Source: Kiritimatiellia bacterium
Lineage (GTDB): Bacteria > Verrucomicrobiota > Kiritimatiellia > RFP12 > UBA1067
Length of the DNA stretch: 23,213 nucleotides
Direction of reading: 5' to 3'
Assembly (NCBI GenBank): GCA_016296065.1
Contig: JAEDKA010000058.1
Coordinates: 1-23,213 of the forward strand
Under the pieces are notes generated by a model. It was not told the DNA's origin and ran no database searches. It saw nothing but the letters and a program-made list of their open reading frames with translations. A program made the position numbers and the translations under genes. This document shows positions 1 to 6,804 of the stretch, one piece after another (the stretch's first letter is position 1; the number at the start of each line of letters is the position of its first letter).

Positions 1-3000
1 GAGCTGACGATGCCAATCGAACTCGTCTATGAGTCTTCTTCGGAGAAGACGGGCGCGTTCGGCTTCGCGTGGCGCTCGCCGCAGCTCGAGTCGTCCGCCG
101 CGTGGGACAAGGACGGAATGCTCTGGACCTCCCCGTGGGGCGAGAAGGTGAAGTTCTTCCCGAAGAACGAGAAGACGCCGAAGGACGCCGTCAAGATCGA
201 GGTCGTCGAGGAGGCGAAGAAGGGCCGCGGCTACTTCGCACCGTATTCCGAGTGGGAGGCTGACGTCGCCACTGGCAACCCCGAGGCGGACGGCAACTGG
301 ATTATCAAGGGAAAGAAGTCCCTCATAGGCTGGACGTTCTCCTATTCGGCTGGACGCCTCGCGAAGATCGTCGCTCCGACGGGACGCAGCGCCGACTTCT
401 CCTACGACGCCGACGGACGCCTCGTATCCGTCTCGCAGGACGGCACGGCGTTCGTCTCGCTCGCCTACGACGGCGCGCTCGCGAAGTCGGTCATGGTCGG
501 CGGCGTGACGACGACGCTTTCCTACGAGAGCCGCAAGCTCGAGATTCTACCTCGCACGAAGGACGGCAAGGTGGCGCATCCGGTCAGGCCTCAACTCGTC
601 TCGGTTAAGCGCGGCTCACTCGACGCCGTGAAGTTCGGCTACAACGGCAACTATCTCGCGTCCATCTCGCAGGGCGCGATGCGCGAGAACATCGCCTTTG
701 AGAAAGTCGACCGCACGGCGCGGATTACTGGCGACGAGAACTTCGCCTATTCCTACGAGAACGGTGTCTCGCTCCGCGACAAGGCGAACCGTACGGCGCA
801 CTACAGCTACGACGCGAAGAACGGCGTGTTCTCCGTCTCAGATTTCAGCGGCAAGAAGGCGACGATCTACTACTTCATGCGCTACGACGTCGCGTATCTC
901 GGCAAGGTCAGGAAGATCGTCGACGGAGAGGAAAAGGACCTTGTCTCGTACCGCTATGATGCGAAGAGCGGAAACGTCACGCGCGTTCGCGACCGCTTCG
1001 GCAACGACCGAGACTTCGAGTACGACGCGGAAGGAAGGCTCGCGAGGGCTTCGCGCAGGGCGCGCGGAGAGCGCACGGTCGAGCCGGTTGCTGCATTTTC
1101 ATACGCGAAAGGACGCGAACCAGTCGCTGTCTCGCTTCTGAATGCGGACGGCACCGCGGCGCTTACGACGCGGATTTCCCGCGATAGACAGGGCAATGTC
1201 ACGTCCGTGGACGACGGACGCGGCAAGGCGGAGGTCTCGTATAACAAGTCCGGCTTCCCTGTTTCCGCAAAAGACCCCCTCGGCAACATCACAAAGATTT
1301 GCTACAATACTTTTAACGCGCCCGAAAGTGTTACGGACGCAAACGGGATCGTGACGAAGTACGCATACAATGATGCCGGGCTCGTGACCCGCATGGAACG
1401 TCTCGACGGAAGCGAGACGCTGACATCGCTCGTTGTGTCCTACGATGGCGCGGGGCGTCCGGTTTCCTACACTGACCAGGACGGACTTTCCAAGTCCTTC
1501 GAGCGCGATGCATTCGGCAAGGTTCTGAAGGAGCGCTTCCCCGATGGTTCTGAGTGCGCATATTCGTATGACGCGCTTGGCCGCCGTACGTCGGTTATCG
1601 ACGAGAACGGACACGAGATCCGCTTCGGCTGGGGGCGCTTCGGGCTTGAGTCTCGCACGACTGCCGCAGGCCAGCTCACGGACTATGTCCGCGATGACTT
1701 AGGGCTCGTCAAGGAGGTCGTCTCGACATGGAACGGCAGCGAAGACCGTCGCATCTCGAGCGAGCATGACGAATTCGGTAGGCTCACCTACGCCGACTAC
1801 GGCAACGGCGAGATTGAGCGCTTCGCCTACGACAAGTGGAACCGCCTCGCCAAGCACACGCGCGGCAAGACGGAGGAGACGTACAAGTACGACCACTTCG
1901 GCCGCCTCGTCGAGAAGAAGGAAAGCGGCCTCACGACCTCCTACACATACGATGCCTACGGTAATCGCCTTTCCCGCGTCACGAAGAACCGCAAGGGAGA
2001 GGTTGTCTCGAAAGAGAACCGCGCCTACGACAAGTTCGGACGCCTCGCCGAGACCGCTGCAGGCTTCGGTGCGAAGGTGACGTACGCCTACGACTCCAAG
2101 GGCCGCCTCGCGCGCCAGATTGTCGACGGCTCGCCTATCGACTACGAGTACACGAAGTACGGCCAGCTCGCGGGCAAGTACCTCGGCGGTAAGCTCAAAC
2201 CCGATGCCTCCGTGACTTACGAATATTCGAAGTCCGGCCAGATCGTCGCCCGCACCGCGAACGGCGTCCGCCAGACGTACGAGTACGACAGGAAGGGCCA
2301 GCTACTCGCGGTCAAGGACGCGGACGGCAACGCGGTTGAGCGCTACGCCTACGACAAGGCGGGCAACATGCTCAAGAAGACCGTCAACGGCAAAACGACC
2401 ACCTTCACGTTCGACTCTGCGAACCAGCTCGTCTCGTCCACGACCGACGGCGTGACGACGCGCTACACCTACGACGCCGCGGGCCGTCTCGTCCGCGAGG
2501 GCAGCAAGACCTACCGCTACGGCTACCTCGACAAGGTAATGTCGGTCACCGACGGCGACACGACCCGCACCTTCACCTACCATGCCGACGGGCAGCTCGC
2601 GTCTGCAAACTACGGCGACACGTCTGAATCGTTCGCTTGGGACGGCCTCGCGCTTATCCAGCGCGGCGACGAGCAGTTCATCAACGAGCCACATGTCGGA
2701 GGCGGCAACCCCGTCGCCTCGTCCAAGGGCACCTCGTACTTCAACGACATGCTCGGCACGACCGTCGGCTCCAAGTCCAACGGCAAGTATTCCGCCGCCG
2801 CCCTCACGGCCTTCGGAGAAAACTACCTAACCACCCAACCACCTAACCACCAAACTTTCTTTACCGGCAAGCCCTACGTCGAAGGCCTCGGCCACGCCTT
2901 CCTTTTCCGCAACTACCGCGCAGGCCTCGCCAAGTGGCAGACCGCCGATCCCATGGGGTATCCGGATGGCTGGAACCAGCACGTGTACTGCGGGAACGGG

Positions 3001-3552
3001 GTGATAGGTGCTGTTGACTGGATGGGCACTGTTCAGACAAAGACATTTGATTACTTGAGTTTTGAGCAAGATCTTATGCAAGGACTAGCAGGGCAAGGGA
3101 TGTATATCCCGCGAGTGCCTGACTCATCGTGGTCGGTTGCTGGTATATCACAGGTCCTCGTCGAAGAGGCGAGGAAGGCAGGTAAGCGGTTGATTGATTA
3201 TGTTCTTGCCAAATATAAGGATGCTGTAGCTTCTGCAATAAAGACGGGTGTTCAAAGTGTTGTTGACATTGCATGGATTGACTTCATGCGTAAACATGAA
3301 TTGTGTGTGTGTTACACTTATAACGAGGCGCTTCCAGATGATGGCGAAATCTTTGAGAAAATCAAAGAAGTCTATGGCGCAGACACAGAGTACACTCCTG
3401 AGAATGGATGGATGGTTAAGCGGAATGCATGTAAGCATTTGGGGGTTGTTTTTATTGAGAACGATGATCCTTTTAATATTCCCTCGTATCCTTTGGCATA
3501 TTATTTTACGTCATGTCTACATAATTGGAAGATAGTAATAATTAAGGAGTGA
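1..3552 (+). CDS. RHS/YD-repeat protein, copy A (5' end outside window)
   Basis: The frame is open from base 1 (E-L-T-M-P-I-E-L) and matches copy B from 13089 on, so about 57 N-terminal residues including the signal peptide lie before the window. After a roughly 100-residue N-terminal domain come many YD repeats (YDADGRLVSVSQDG, YDALGRRTSVIDENG, YDHFGRLVEKKESG, YDKAGNMLKKTVNG, YDAAGRLVREGSK). The RHS-core end follows: FFTGKP, then RNYRAGLAKWQTADPMG, then CGN. Family knowledge: RHS repeats form a beta-cocoon shell enclosing a C-terminal payload released after the core. The 174 residues from 3028 share nothing with copy B and are visibly less GC-rich than the core. The stop overlaps the Shine-Dalgarno of the next gene. 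Calling it an RHS protein is secure; toxin function is inferred. Confidence 0.93.
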   Translation, partial: ELTMPIELVYESSSEKTGAFGFAWRSPQLESSAAWDKDGMLWTSPWGEKVKFFPKNEKTPKDAVKIEVVEEAKKGRGYFAPYSEWEADVATGNPEADGNWIIKGKKSLIGWTFSYSAGRLAKIVAPTGRSADFSYDADGRLVSVSQDGTAFVSLAYDGALAKSVMVGGVTTTLSYESRKLEILPRTKDGKVAHPVRPQLVSVKRGSLDAVKFGYNGNYLASISQGAMRENIAFEKVDRTARITGDENFAYSYENGVSLRDKANRTAHYSYDAKNGVFSVSDFSGKKATIYYFMRYDVAYLGKVRKIVDGEEKDLVSYRYDAKSGNVTRVRDRFGNDRDFEYDAEGRLARASRRARGERTVEPVAAFSYAKGREPVAVSLLNADGTAALTTRISRDRQGNVTSVDDGRGKAEVSYNKSGFPVSAKDPLGNITKICYNTFNAPESVTDANGIVTKYAYNDAGLVTRMERLDGSETLTSLVVSYDGAGRPVSYTDQDGLSKSFERDAFGKVLKERFPDGSECAYSYDALGRRTSVIDENGHEIRFGWGRFGLESRTTAAGQLTDYVRDDLGLVKEVVSTWNGSEDRRISSEHDEFGRLTYADYGNGEIERFAYDKWNRLAKHTRGKTEETYKYDHFGRLVEKKESGLTTSYTYDAYGNRLSRVTKNRKGEVVSKENRAYDKFGRLAETAAGFGAKVTYAYDSKGRLARQIVDGSPIDYEYTKYGQLAGKYLGGKLKPDASVTYEYSKSGQIVARTANGVRQTYEYDRKGQLLAVKDADGNAVERYAYDKAGNMLKKTVNGKTTTFTFDSANQLVSSTTDGVTTRYTYDAAGRLVREGSKTYRYGYLDKVMSVTDGDTTRTFTYHADGQLASANYGDTSESFAWDGLALIQRGDEQFINEPHVGGGNPVASSKGTSYFNDMLGTTVGSKSNGKYSAAALTAFGENYLTTQPPNHQTFFTGKPYVEGLGHAFLFRNYRAGLAKWQTADPMGYPDGWNQHVYCGNGVIGAVDWMGTVQTKTFDYLSFEQDLMQGLAGQGMYIPRVPDSSWSVAGISQVLVEEARKAGKRLIDYVLAKYKDAVASAIKTGVQSVVDIAWIDFMRKHELCVCYTYNEALPDDGEIFEKIKEVYGADTEYTPENGWMVKRNACKHLGVVFIENDDPFNIPSYPLAYYFTSCLHNWKIVIIKE
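2826..2855 (+). repeat. CCACCTAA-type low-complexity repeat inside RHS-A
   Basis: Short units of the type CCTAACCAC / CCAACCAC are tandemly arranged and translate in frame as a Thr/Gln/Pro/Asn-rich linker (LTTQPPNHQTFF). The linker sits just before the FTGK motif that opens the terminal RHS core. The same repeat is at 15911-15943 in copy B. It looks like an intergenic microsatellite-type repeat tolerated inside the coding region. Confidence 0.6.
3028..3549 (+). other. Variable C-terminal tip (CT) of RHS copy A
   Basis: This is the 174-residue segment after the core-end motif (DPMGYPDGWNQ...CGN...VDWMG). Similarity to copy B stops at about this point. It has an amphipathic helical first half (LVEEARKAGKRLIDYVLAKY) and a second half with clustered Cys (ELCVCYTYN, RNACKHLGVV, TSCLHNW). 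Base composition is AT-richer than the core, a common sign of a recently acquired tip. I do not recognise a nuclease, deaminase, ADP-ribosyltransferase or peptidase motif. By analogy with polymorphic RHS toxins it is the candidate effector payload, but this is inference from position. Confidence 0.6.
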
Positions 3553-3556
3553 GTTT

Positions 3557-4471
3557 ATGAACTGTAGATCATATCTTTTAACACTATGTTTCGTTCCCTT
3601 CTTATTTGAGTGTTGTGCCGCCGCTTCTAGTGAAGACGGTAGGACCATGGATTGTGTCTTTCGGTTTGGTGGCTACAAAGGCATTGCCTTGCTTGGAATG
3701 GACGCGAATGTTGAGCATATGTTCATGAACGAGCCACTGGACGAAGCACGTAAGAAATACATGCCCGAGATTGACTTTGCGTGGCGTGAGTGGAACTGGC
3801 GACTTTATGTGTTTGAGCGTGCGTTTTACACCAGCAATACGAACGACATGAAGAATGCGGTGAACAATATCATTGAGGGGAAGCGGATGATAGCCAAGTT
3901 GCACAGGCGCGGTTCAAGATCGTATTGTTGCTATATGCTTAGCCTAGAGTATTCGCTTGCCAGGCTTCTTCAAGAGCGTCTTGATGAGGTACAGAGTCAA
4001 GTGGTTCGCGAGGGAGAGGATCTTTTGGCCGCGCTTTTGCAAGACGAAGACTTTGACTTGATTGCGAAGACAAAGGAGTATGCACAATCGGCTTTTTCCC
4101 TGAGAAACATGATTCACCTTGCAATGAGAATAGAAGCATTCAGAAGAGAGCGACGAGTGTTACCGACAGATTTGGCAGCGGTTCGGACTGACAAAAAGTA
4201 CCTGCTGGACGGTTATGGCCGACCCATTGCCTATACAGTAAACGGTGACACCTGGCTGCTCTATAGCGCAGGCTCTAGAAATGAGTCGGACGCAATGCCG
4301 TTTGATGTGTATGTGCCGCATGTTTTATTTTCGGACCACAATGGCTTCCGTAAGACATTGCCGTTATGGTTTTCGCCGTCATTTAGCTCAAAACGGTGGC
4401 AGTGGTATCAATCACGTTCTCTATATGACGGAACGCCATACGAATATAAGATGCCCGATTGGTGGAGGTGA
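3557..4471 (+). CDS. Exported protein coupled to RHS-A tip, with T2SG-like C-terminal motif
   Basis: The protein is 304 aa. The start is fixed by AAGGAG at 3544-3549, which overlaps the RHS-A stop, with 7-nt spacing to ATG, so translation is probably coupled. Residues 1-22 (MNCRSYLLTL..FLFECCAAAS) form a Sec signal; a Cys pair at 19-20 leaves a lipoprotein possible, but the lipobox is poor. The middle is mainly helical. Residues about 202-245 (LPTDLAAV..., LLDGYGRPIAYTVNG..WLLYSAGSRNESD) match the C-lobe pattern of type II pseudopilin-like proteins common in Verrucomicrobiota; the pilin N-terminal helix is missing. The gene is unique to copy A and sits exactly where an RHS immunity gene would be, so an envelope-located immunity or accessory role is plausible but unproven. 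Confidence 0.8.
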   Translation: MNCRSYLLTLCFVPFLFECCAAASSEDGRTMDCVFRFGGYKGIALLGMDANVEHMFMNEPLDEARKKYMPEIDFAWREWNWRLYVFERAFYTSNTNDMKNAVNNIIEGKRMIAKLHRRGSRSYCCYMLSLEYSLARLLQERLDEVQSQVVREGEDLLAALLQDEDFDLIAKTKEYAQSAFSLRNMIHLAMRIEAFRRERRVLPTDLAAVRTDKKYLLDGYGRPIAYTVNGDTWLLYSAGSRNESDAMPFDVYVPHVLFSDHNGFRKTLPLWFSPSFSSKRWQWYQSRSLYDGTPYEYKMPDWWR

Positions 4472-4548
4472 GAGATGCCGTATTTGTGCAGAAGTTGAAT
4501 GGTCAGTTATGTAGCCTTTGGTGCGCATGGCAAACGAGAGGATTTTAG

Positions 4549-4653
4549 ATGGGTTACGAGAGAAGGACGAAGGCCGTTTTGATCGCTGAGCAGATGCTTG
4601 AGGCCATCAAGAGCGGCAGAGGGTTGGCGCGTAGTGGATTTTGTCGTTGGTGA
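4549..4653 (+). CDS. Small ORF or gene remnant (34 codons)
   Basis: The ATG follows GAGAGG with 7-nt spacing. The product is a Lys/Arg/Glu-rich helical peptide (YERRTKAVLIAEQMLEAIKS) ending in unrelated residues where it overlaps the Wzy fragment in another frame. It has no counterpart in copy B. It may be the 5' remnant of a gene cut off by recombination at the Wzy fragment. No function assigned; the rest of 4472-4633 shows nothing else I can support. Confidence 0.25.
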   Translation: MGYERRTKAVLIAEQMLEAIKSGRGLARSGFCRW

Positions 4654-4738
4654 TGTTGTCCGGCAGGGGTTCGGCTTCGCGAACCCCAACCACGCCGCTG
4701 CCGCGATCTGCGCGCTGTTCCCGTTCTGCTGGGGATGA
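4634..4738 (+). pseudogene. Fragment of Wzy/O-antigen-ligase-like gene (copy A)
   Basis: Read from the GTG at 4634, 34 codons encode VDFVVGDVVRQGFGFANPNH...FPFCWG and stop at TGA 4736-4738. This matches the beginning of the Wzy-like ORF at 5240 (MEFVAGDVVRMGFGFFNPNH...IPFCWG) and the fragment at 17410. The NPNHAA motif is typical of the O-antigen ligase superfamily. The fragment lacks everything upstream and downstream, so it is a recombination or insertion scar. It marks the boundary between copy-specific DNA and the shared block. Confidence 0.8.
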
Positions 4739-4815
4739 GGCGGCGCGCACACCTCTAGCGACCGCTTGCGCGGCGCACTTCGTTCGGGTGATACCAGCGC
4801 GCGCGCCCTACCATC
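4739..4815. repeat. GC-rich intergenic repeat ending GCGCGCCCTACCAT
   Basis: A non-coding, GCGC-rich stretch joins the Wzy fragment to the promoter of the small HNH-like gene and ends in GCGCGCGCCCTACCAT. A similar end (GCGCGCCCGCCCTACCAT, 5494-5511) lies inside the Wzy-like gene, and CCCTACC also flanks the hairpin at 6473-6494. It is identical in copy B (17515-17591). Probably a dispersed genomic repeat. Confidence 0.45.
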
Positions 4816-4860
4816 CTTGCGAAAAAGTAAAGTGATTGCAAGGTTGTTGAAAGGTTGGTT

Positions 4861-4869
4861 TGGTATACT
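4861..4869 (+). promoter_or_regulatory. Extended -10 promoter of the HNH-like gene (copy A)
   Basis: TGG precedes TATACT (4864-4869), giving an extended -10, 36 nt before the ATG and followed by AAAGGAG at 4894-4900. No well-spaced -35 is evident (TTGCAA at 4836 is 22 nt upstream, TTGTTG at 4844 is 14 nt). The same TGGTATACT is used at 12873 and 23066. Confidence 0.55.
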
Positions 4870-4905
4870 CCTTTGCAGTTAAACCTACACCTAAAAGGAG
4901 ATACA

Positions 4906-5214
4906 ATGCAAGTACATAACATAAACGGCACATCTGACAACGAATGCGTTTGCGGATCGTGGAAGAATCACTGGATAAAGTACAACGAGAAGGGACAGGA
5001 GTGGCCTGTTTTTTGTTCTGAGAAGGACTGCACGTGCGCTCCAACCGTTGGAGCACATGTCCAGAAGGAGATAGGCAAGGACATGTCATGGTTCATTATC
5101 CCGCTTTGCGCCAGGCATAACGGGCCGGAGTTCCATGGCAAGACTATTACGATTAGCGATAGTACGTCCTTTGCGTCTGCCAATCGCAGTGAAACATGTG
5201 AAAAGAGCAAATAG
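4906..5214 (+). CDS. Small Cys/His-rich HNH-like (treble-clef) protein, copy A
   Basis: The start ATG 4906 is chosen because AAGGAG lies 5 nt upstream; the frame extends 17 codons further up but overlaps the promoter. The 102-aa protein has candidate metal ligands C14/C16 (ECVCGSW), C37, C42, C44, H51 (VGAHVQK), C68 and H71 (PLCARHNGP). The order Cys-Cys ... GAHV ... IPLCxxHN is that of HNH/treble-clef folds. I recall similar uncharacterised small proteins in gut bacteria, but nuclease activity is not established. It has its own promoter and is wedged between two homologous Wzy segments, so it behaves like an independent cassette. It is identical to the copy at 17682. Confidence 0.8.
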   Translation: MQVHNINGTSDNECVCGSWKNHWIKYNEKGQEWPVFCSEKDCTCAPTVGAHVQKEIGKDMSWFIIPLCARHNGPEFHGKTITISDSTSFASANRSETCEKSK

Positions 5215-5239
5215 CCGCGAATAGGCCTTGATCAGCGGA

Positions 5240-6787
5240 ATGGAATTCGTCGCAGGAGATGTGGTGAGGATGGGGTTCGGGTTCTTCAATCCGAATCACG
5301 CCGCGGCACTCATCTGCGCCGTGATTCCATTCTGCTGGGGATGGCGCGGCAGATGGCGTTGGGCCGGGCGGATCGCGGGCGTCGCGCTGTGCGTGATGCT
5401 CGCCATGACGTATTCGAGGACGGGGATGGCTGTGTTGGCGATGGAGGCGGCGGTGTTGTGGTTGATGATGTGCGGCGAGTGTTGGCGTGCGCGGCGCGCC
5501 CGCCCTACCATTTGGGGCCTTGCAGTGGCCGTGTGCGTGGCAGCTGGCGTGGTCTGGTGGATGTGGCCGAGGCTGGCACTGGACGGGGCGGTGATGAATA
5601 GGCCGAAGATATGGCTTGCGGGGCTTAGGCTCTTTGCGGTGAATCCGCTTGGCGTCGGATTCGGGAAGTCGGGCGAGATCGCGTCTGCGTTCATGCTGCC
5701 GGATGCGATTACGGTGCGGACGCTTGTCAACTCGCATCTGACGCTCCTCGCGGAAATGGGCGCGTTTGTCGGGGGCGCGTGGCTTGTGTTCATCGCGCTG
5801 GCGCTTTGTGTCGGCTGGAGAATGCGGCGCACGTGGGTCGCGTTCGCGGGGCTCGCGGTCTCGGCGTTTTCGGCATCGGTGTTCGACTGGCACGTCCTGT
5901 TTGACTTCAAGGAGATGGGCGGATATGGCTCGGTGAACTTTGTGCTGGCGTGGGGGCTGTTCGGGGCGTTTGTCGTGATGGGTGCGGCGATGGTTTCTTG
6001 CGGTGTGGGAGTATTAATAACGCAGAGACGCAGGGGCGCAGAGAGGTTTTGGTTGAGTGGCGTGGAGAGTGCGCGTAGTAGGGAAGAGTCTTTGTCGCAG
6101 ACGCCGCAGAAAAAGCGTCCGATTCCGATTGTCGTCGCCCCCCGTATGCAGTGGAACATTGACGACACTGGGTCTATGCAGTTGCGCGGGCGACAATCGA
6201 AATCGTCCGCATCGTGTGAATGCGTGCATCCGGCCGCGAGCAAGACCGATTGTCGCCCGCATGGACGAAGCAGCAGAGGCCCGCGAATGAGCGAGAGCCG
6301 CGGGGGCGACGACAATCGGGTCTTGATCGCAAACTGCGGACTCTGCGACACTCGCCTGCGTCGTTTCTTCGTGTTGGTAGGGCTGGCTGGTGTGGTGATT
6401 GGACTTTGCGCGGCGGTGGTGGGGTTTCGGTCGGATGCGACGCCGAGGGTGGAGGGGGAGTATGTGGTTTGCGGACGGCGATGGAACGCCGTCCCTACCG
6501 TGCCGTCTGTTTACCGCGACGAGGAATGGGGTTTGAAGTCGGTGGCGAAGCGATTCCCTGATGGCGCGAGGTTCTGCATAAGGCCGGGTGTCCCCGCGAG
6601 CGCGGAAGATGCTGGCGAAGTGTGGTTGTTCGGCGATGCGGCGGAGTCGGCATGGCGGTTTAAGGGTGCGCGGTTGACGCTCGTCTCGCCGCCTGAGTTC
6701 TTCGACCCGCCGACAAACGCCGTCGTTCTGCACGTTTCTACACGTTCTACACGGCTTTTAATTAACGCAGAGGCGCAGAGTCGCTGA
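5240..6787 (+). CDS. O-antigen ligase/polymerase-like membrane protein, 5'-truncated, copy A
   Basis: The frame opens at 5225; TTG 5228 and ATG 5240 are possible starts, neither with a convincing Shine-Dalgarno. Wzy_C-type landmarks are FFNPNHAA, TYSRTG, NRPKIWLAGLRLFAVNPLGVGFG and NSHLTLLAEMGAFVGG, among several membrane helices. The protein begins at NPNH, whereas family members normally have several helices before it, so the N-terminal half is missing. After the last helix of the core, about 100 residues are encoded by repeats (GCAGAG units and a nested hairpin element). A further helix (FFVLVGLAGVVIGLCAAVVGF) and a hydrophilic C-terminal domain follow. The last ~20 residues are again repeat-encoded. 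Family: glycan polymerisation or ligation at the inner membrane; this copy may be non-functional. Confidence 0.7.
   Translation: MEFVAGDVVRMGFGFFNPNHAAALICAVIPFCWGWRGRWRWAGRIAGVALCVMLAMTYSRTGMAVLAMEAAVLWLMMCGECWRARRARPTIWGLAVAVCVAAGVVWWMWPRLALDGAVMNRPKIWLAGLRLFAVNPLGVGFGKSGEIASAFMLPDAITVRTLVNSHLTLLAEMGAFVGGAWLVFIALALCVGWRMRRTWVAFAGLAVSAFSASVFDWHVLFDFKEMGGYGSVNFVLAWGLFGAFVVMGAAMVSCGVGVLITQRRRGAERFWLSGVESARSREESLSQTPQKKRPIPIVVAPRMQWNIDDTGSMQLRGRQSKSSASCECVHPAASKTDCRPHGRSSRGPRMSESRGGDDNRVLIANCGLCDTRLRRFFVLVGLAGVVIGLCAAVVGFRSDATPRVEGEYVVCGRRWNAVPTVPSVYRDEEWGLKSVAKRFPDGARFCIRPGVPASAEDAGEVWLFGDAAESAWRFKGARLTLVSPPEFFDPPTNAVVLHVSTRSTRLLINAEAQSR
6021..6043 (+). repeat. GCAGAG-type tandem repeat within Wzy-A
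   Basis: Three degenerate units of CGCAGAG(A)/CGCAGGGG lie in tandem and are read in frame as TQRRRGAE. The same family recurs at 6766-6800, 18860-18882 and 19605-19639. It is typical of intergenic DNA, here embedded in an open frame. Confidence 0.7.
6125..6319. repeat. Nested inverted-repeat (REP/BIME-like) element inside Wzy-A
   Basis: The outer arms CCGATTGTCGTCGCCCCC (6125-6142) and its exact 18-nt complement (6302-6319) flank the inner arms GCGGGCGACAATCG (6186-6199) and its exact 14-nt complement (6247-6260). All arms share the ATTGTCG core, so the element can also fold as two separate ~75-nt hairpins in tandem. It is identical in copy B (18964-19158) and is translated in frame. It resembles bipartite REP elements. 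Confidence 0.8.
6473..6494. repeat. GGACGGCG hairpin repeat within Wzy-A
   Basis: GGACGGCG-ATGGAA-CGCCGTCC is a perfect 8-bp stem with a 6-nt loop, followed by CTACCG. It is read in frame as CGRRWNAVPTVP in both copies (19312-19333 in B). Probably a short REP-type repeat. Confidence 0.6.
6726..6754 (+). repeat. TTCTACACG tandem repeat at 3' end of Wzy-A
   Basis: Three 9-10-nt units (TTCTGCACG, TTTCTACACG, TTCTACACGG) encode VLHVSTRSTR near the C-terminus. The same family is at 19565-19593 and, as an inverted pair, at 18273-18330. Confidence 0.65.
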
Positions 6788-6800
6788 GTGCGCAGAGGAG
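6766..6800 (+). repeat. GCAGAG repeat supplying stop of Wzy-A and SD of hydrolase A
   Basis: CGCAGAGG, CGCAGAGT, CGCTGAGT, then GCGCAGAGGAG. One degenerate unit (CGCTGAG) contains the TGA stop of the Wzy-like frame (6785-6787). The final unit contains AGAGGAG, which serves as the Shine-Dalgarno for the ATG at 6805. Confidence 0.7.
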
Positions 6801-6804
6801 TAAT

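Noticed and set aside
6125..6319. Possible miniature transposable element with terminal inverted repeats
   Set aside because: No target-site duplication could be identified and the inner arms mirror the outer ones, so a REP/BIME-like element is the better description.
5296..6351. Long minus-strand open frame (351 codons) opposite the Wzy-like gene, with a counterpart at 18123-19190
   Set aside because: Low-complexity Ser/Thr/Pro/His product, no domain, no SD; a typical antisense shadow in GC-rich DNA.
4634..6787. One Wzy gene interrupted by a simple frameshift at the TGA at 4736
   Set aside because: The following 490 bp hold a separate promoter and gene, and the start of the Wzy segment is repeated after it, so it is an insertion or duplication and not a frameshift.
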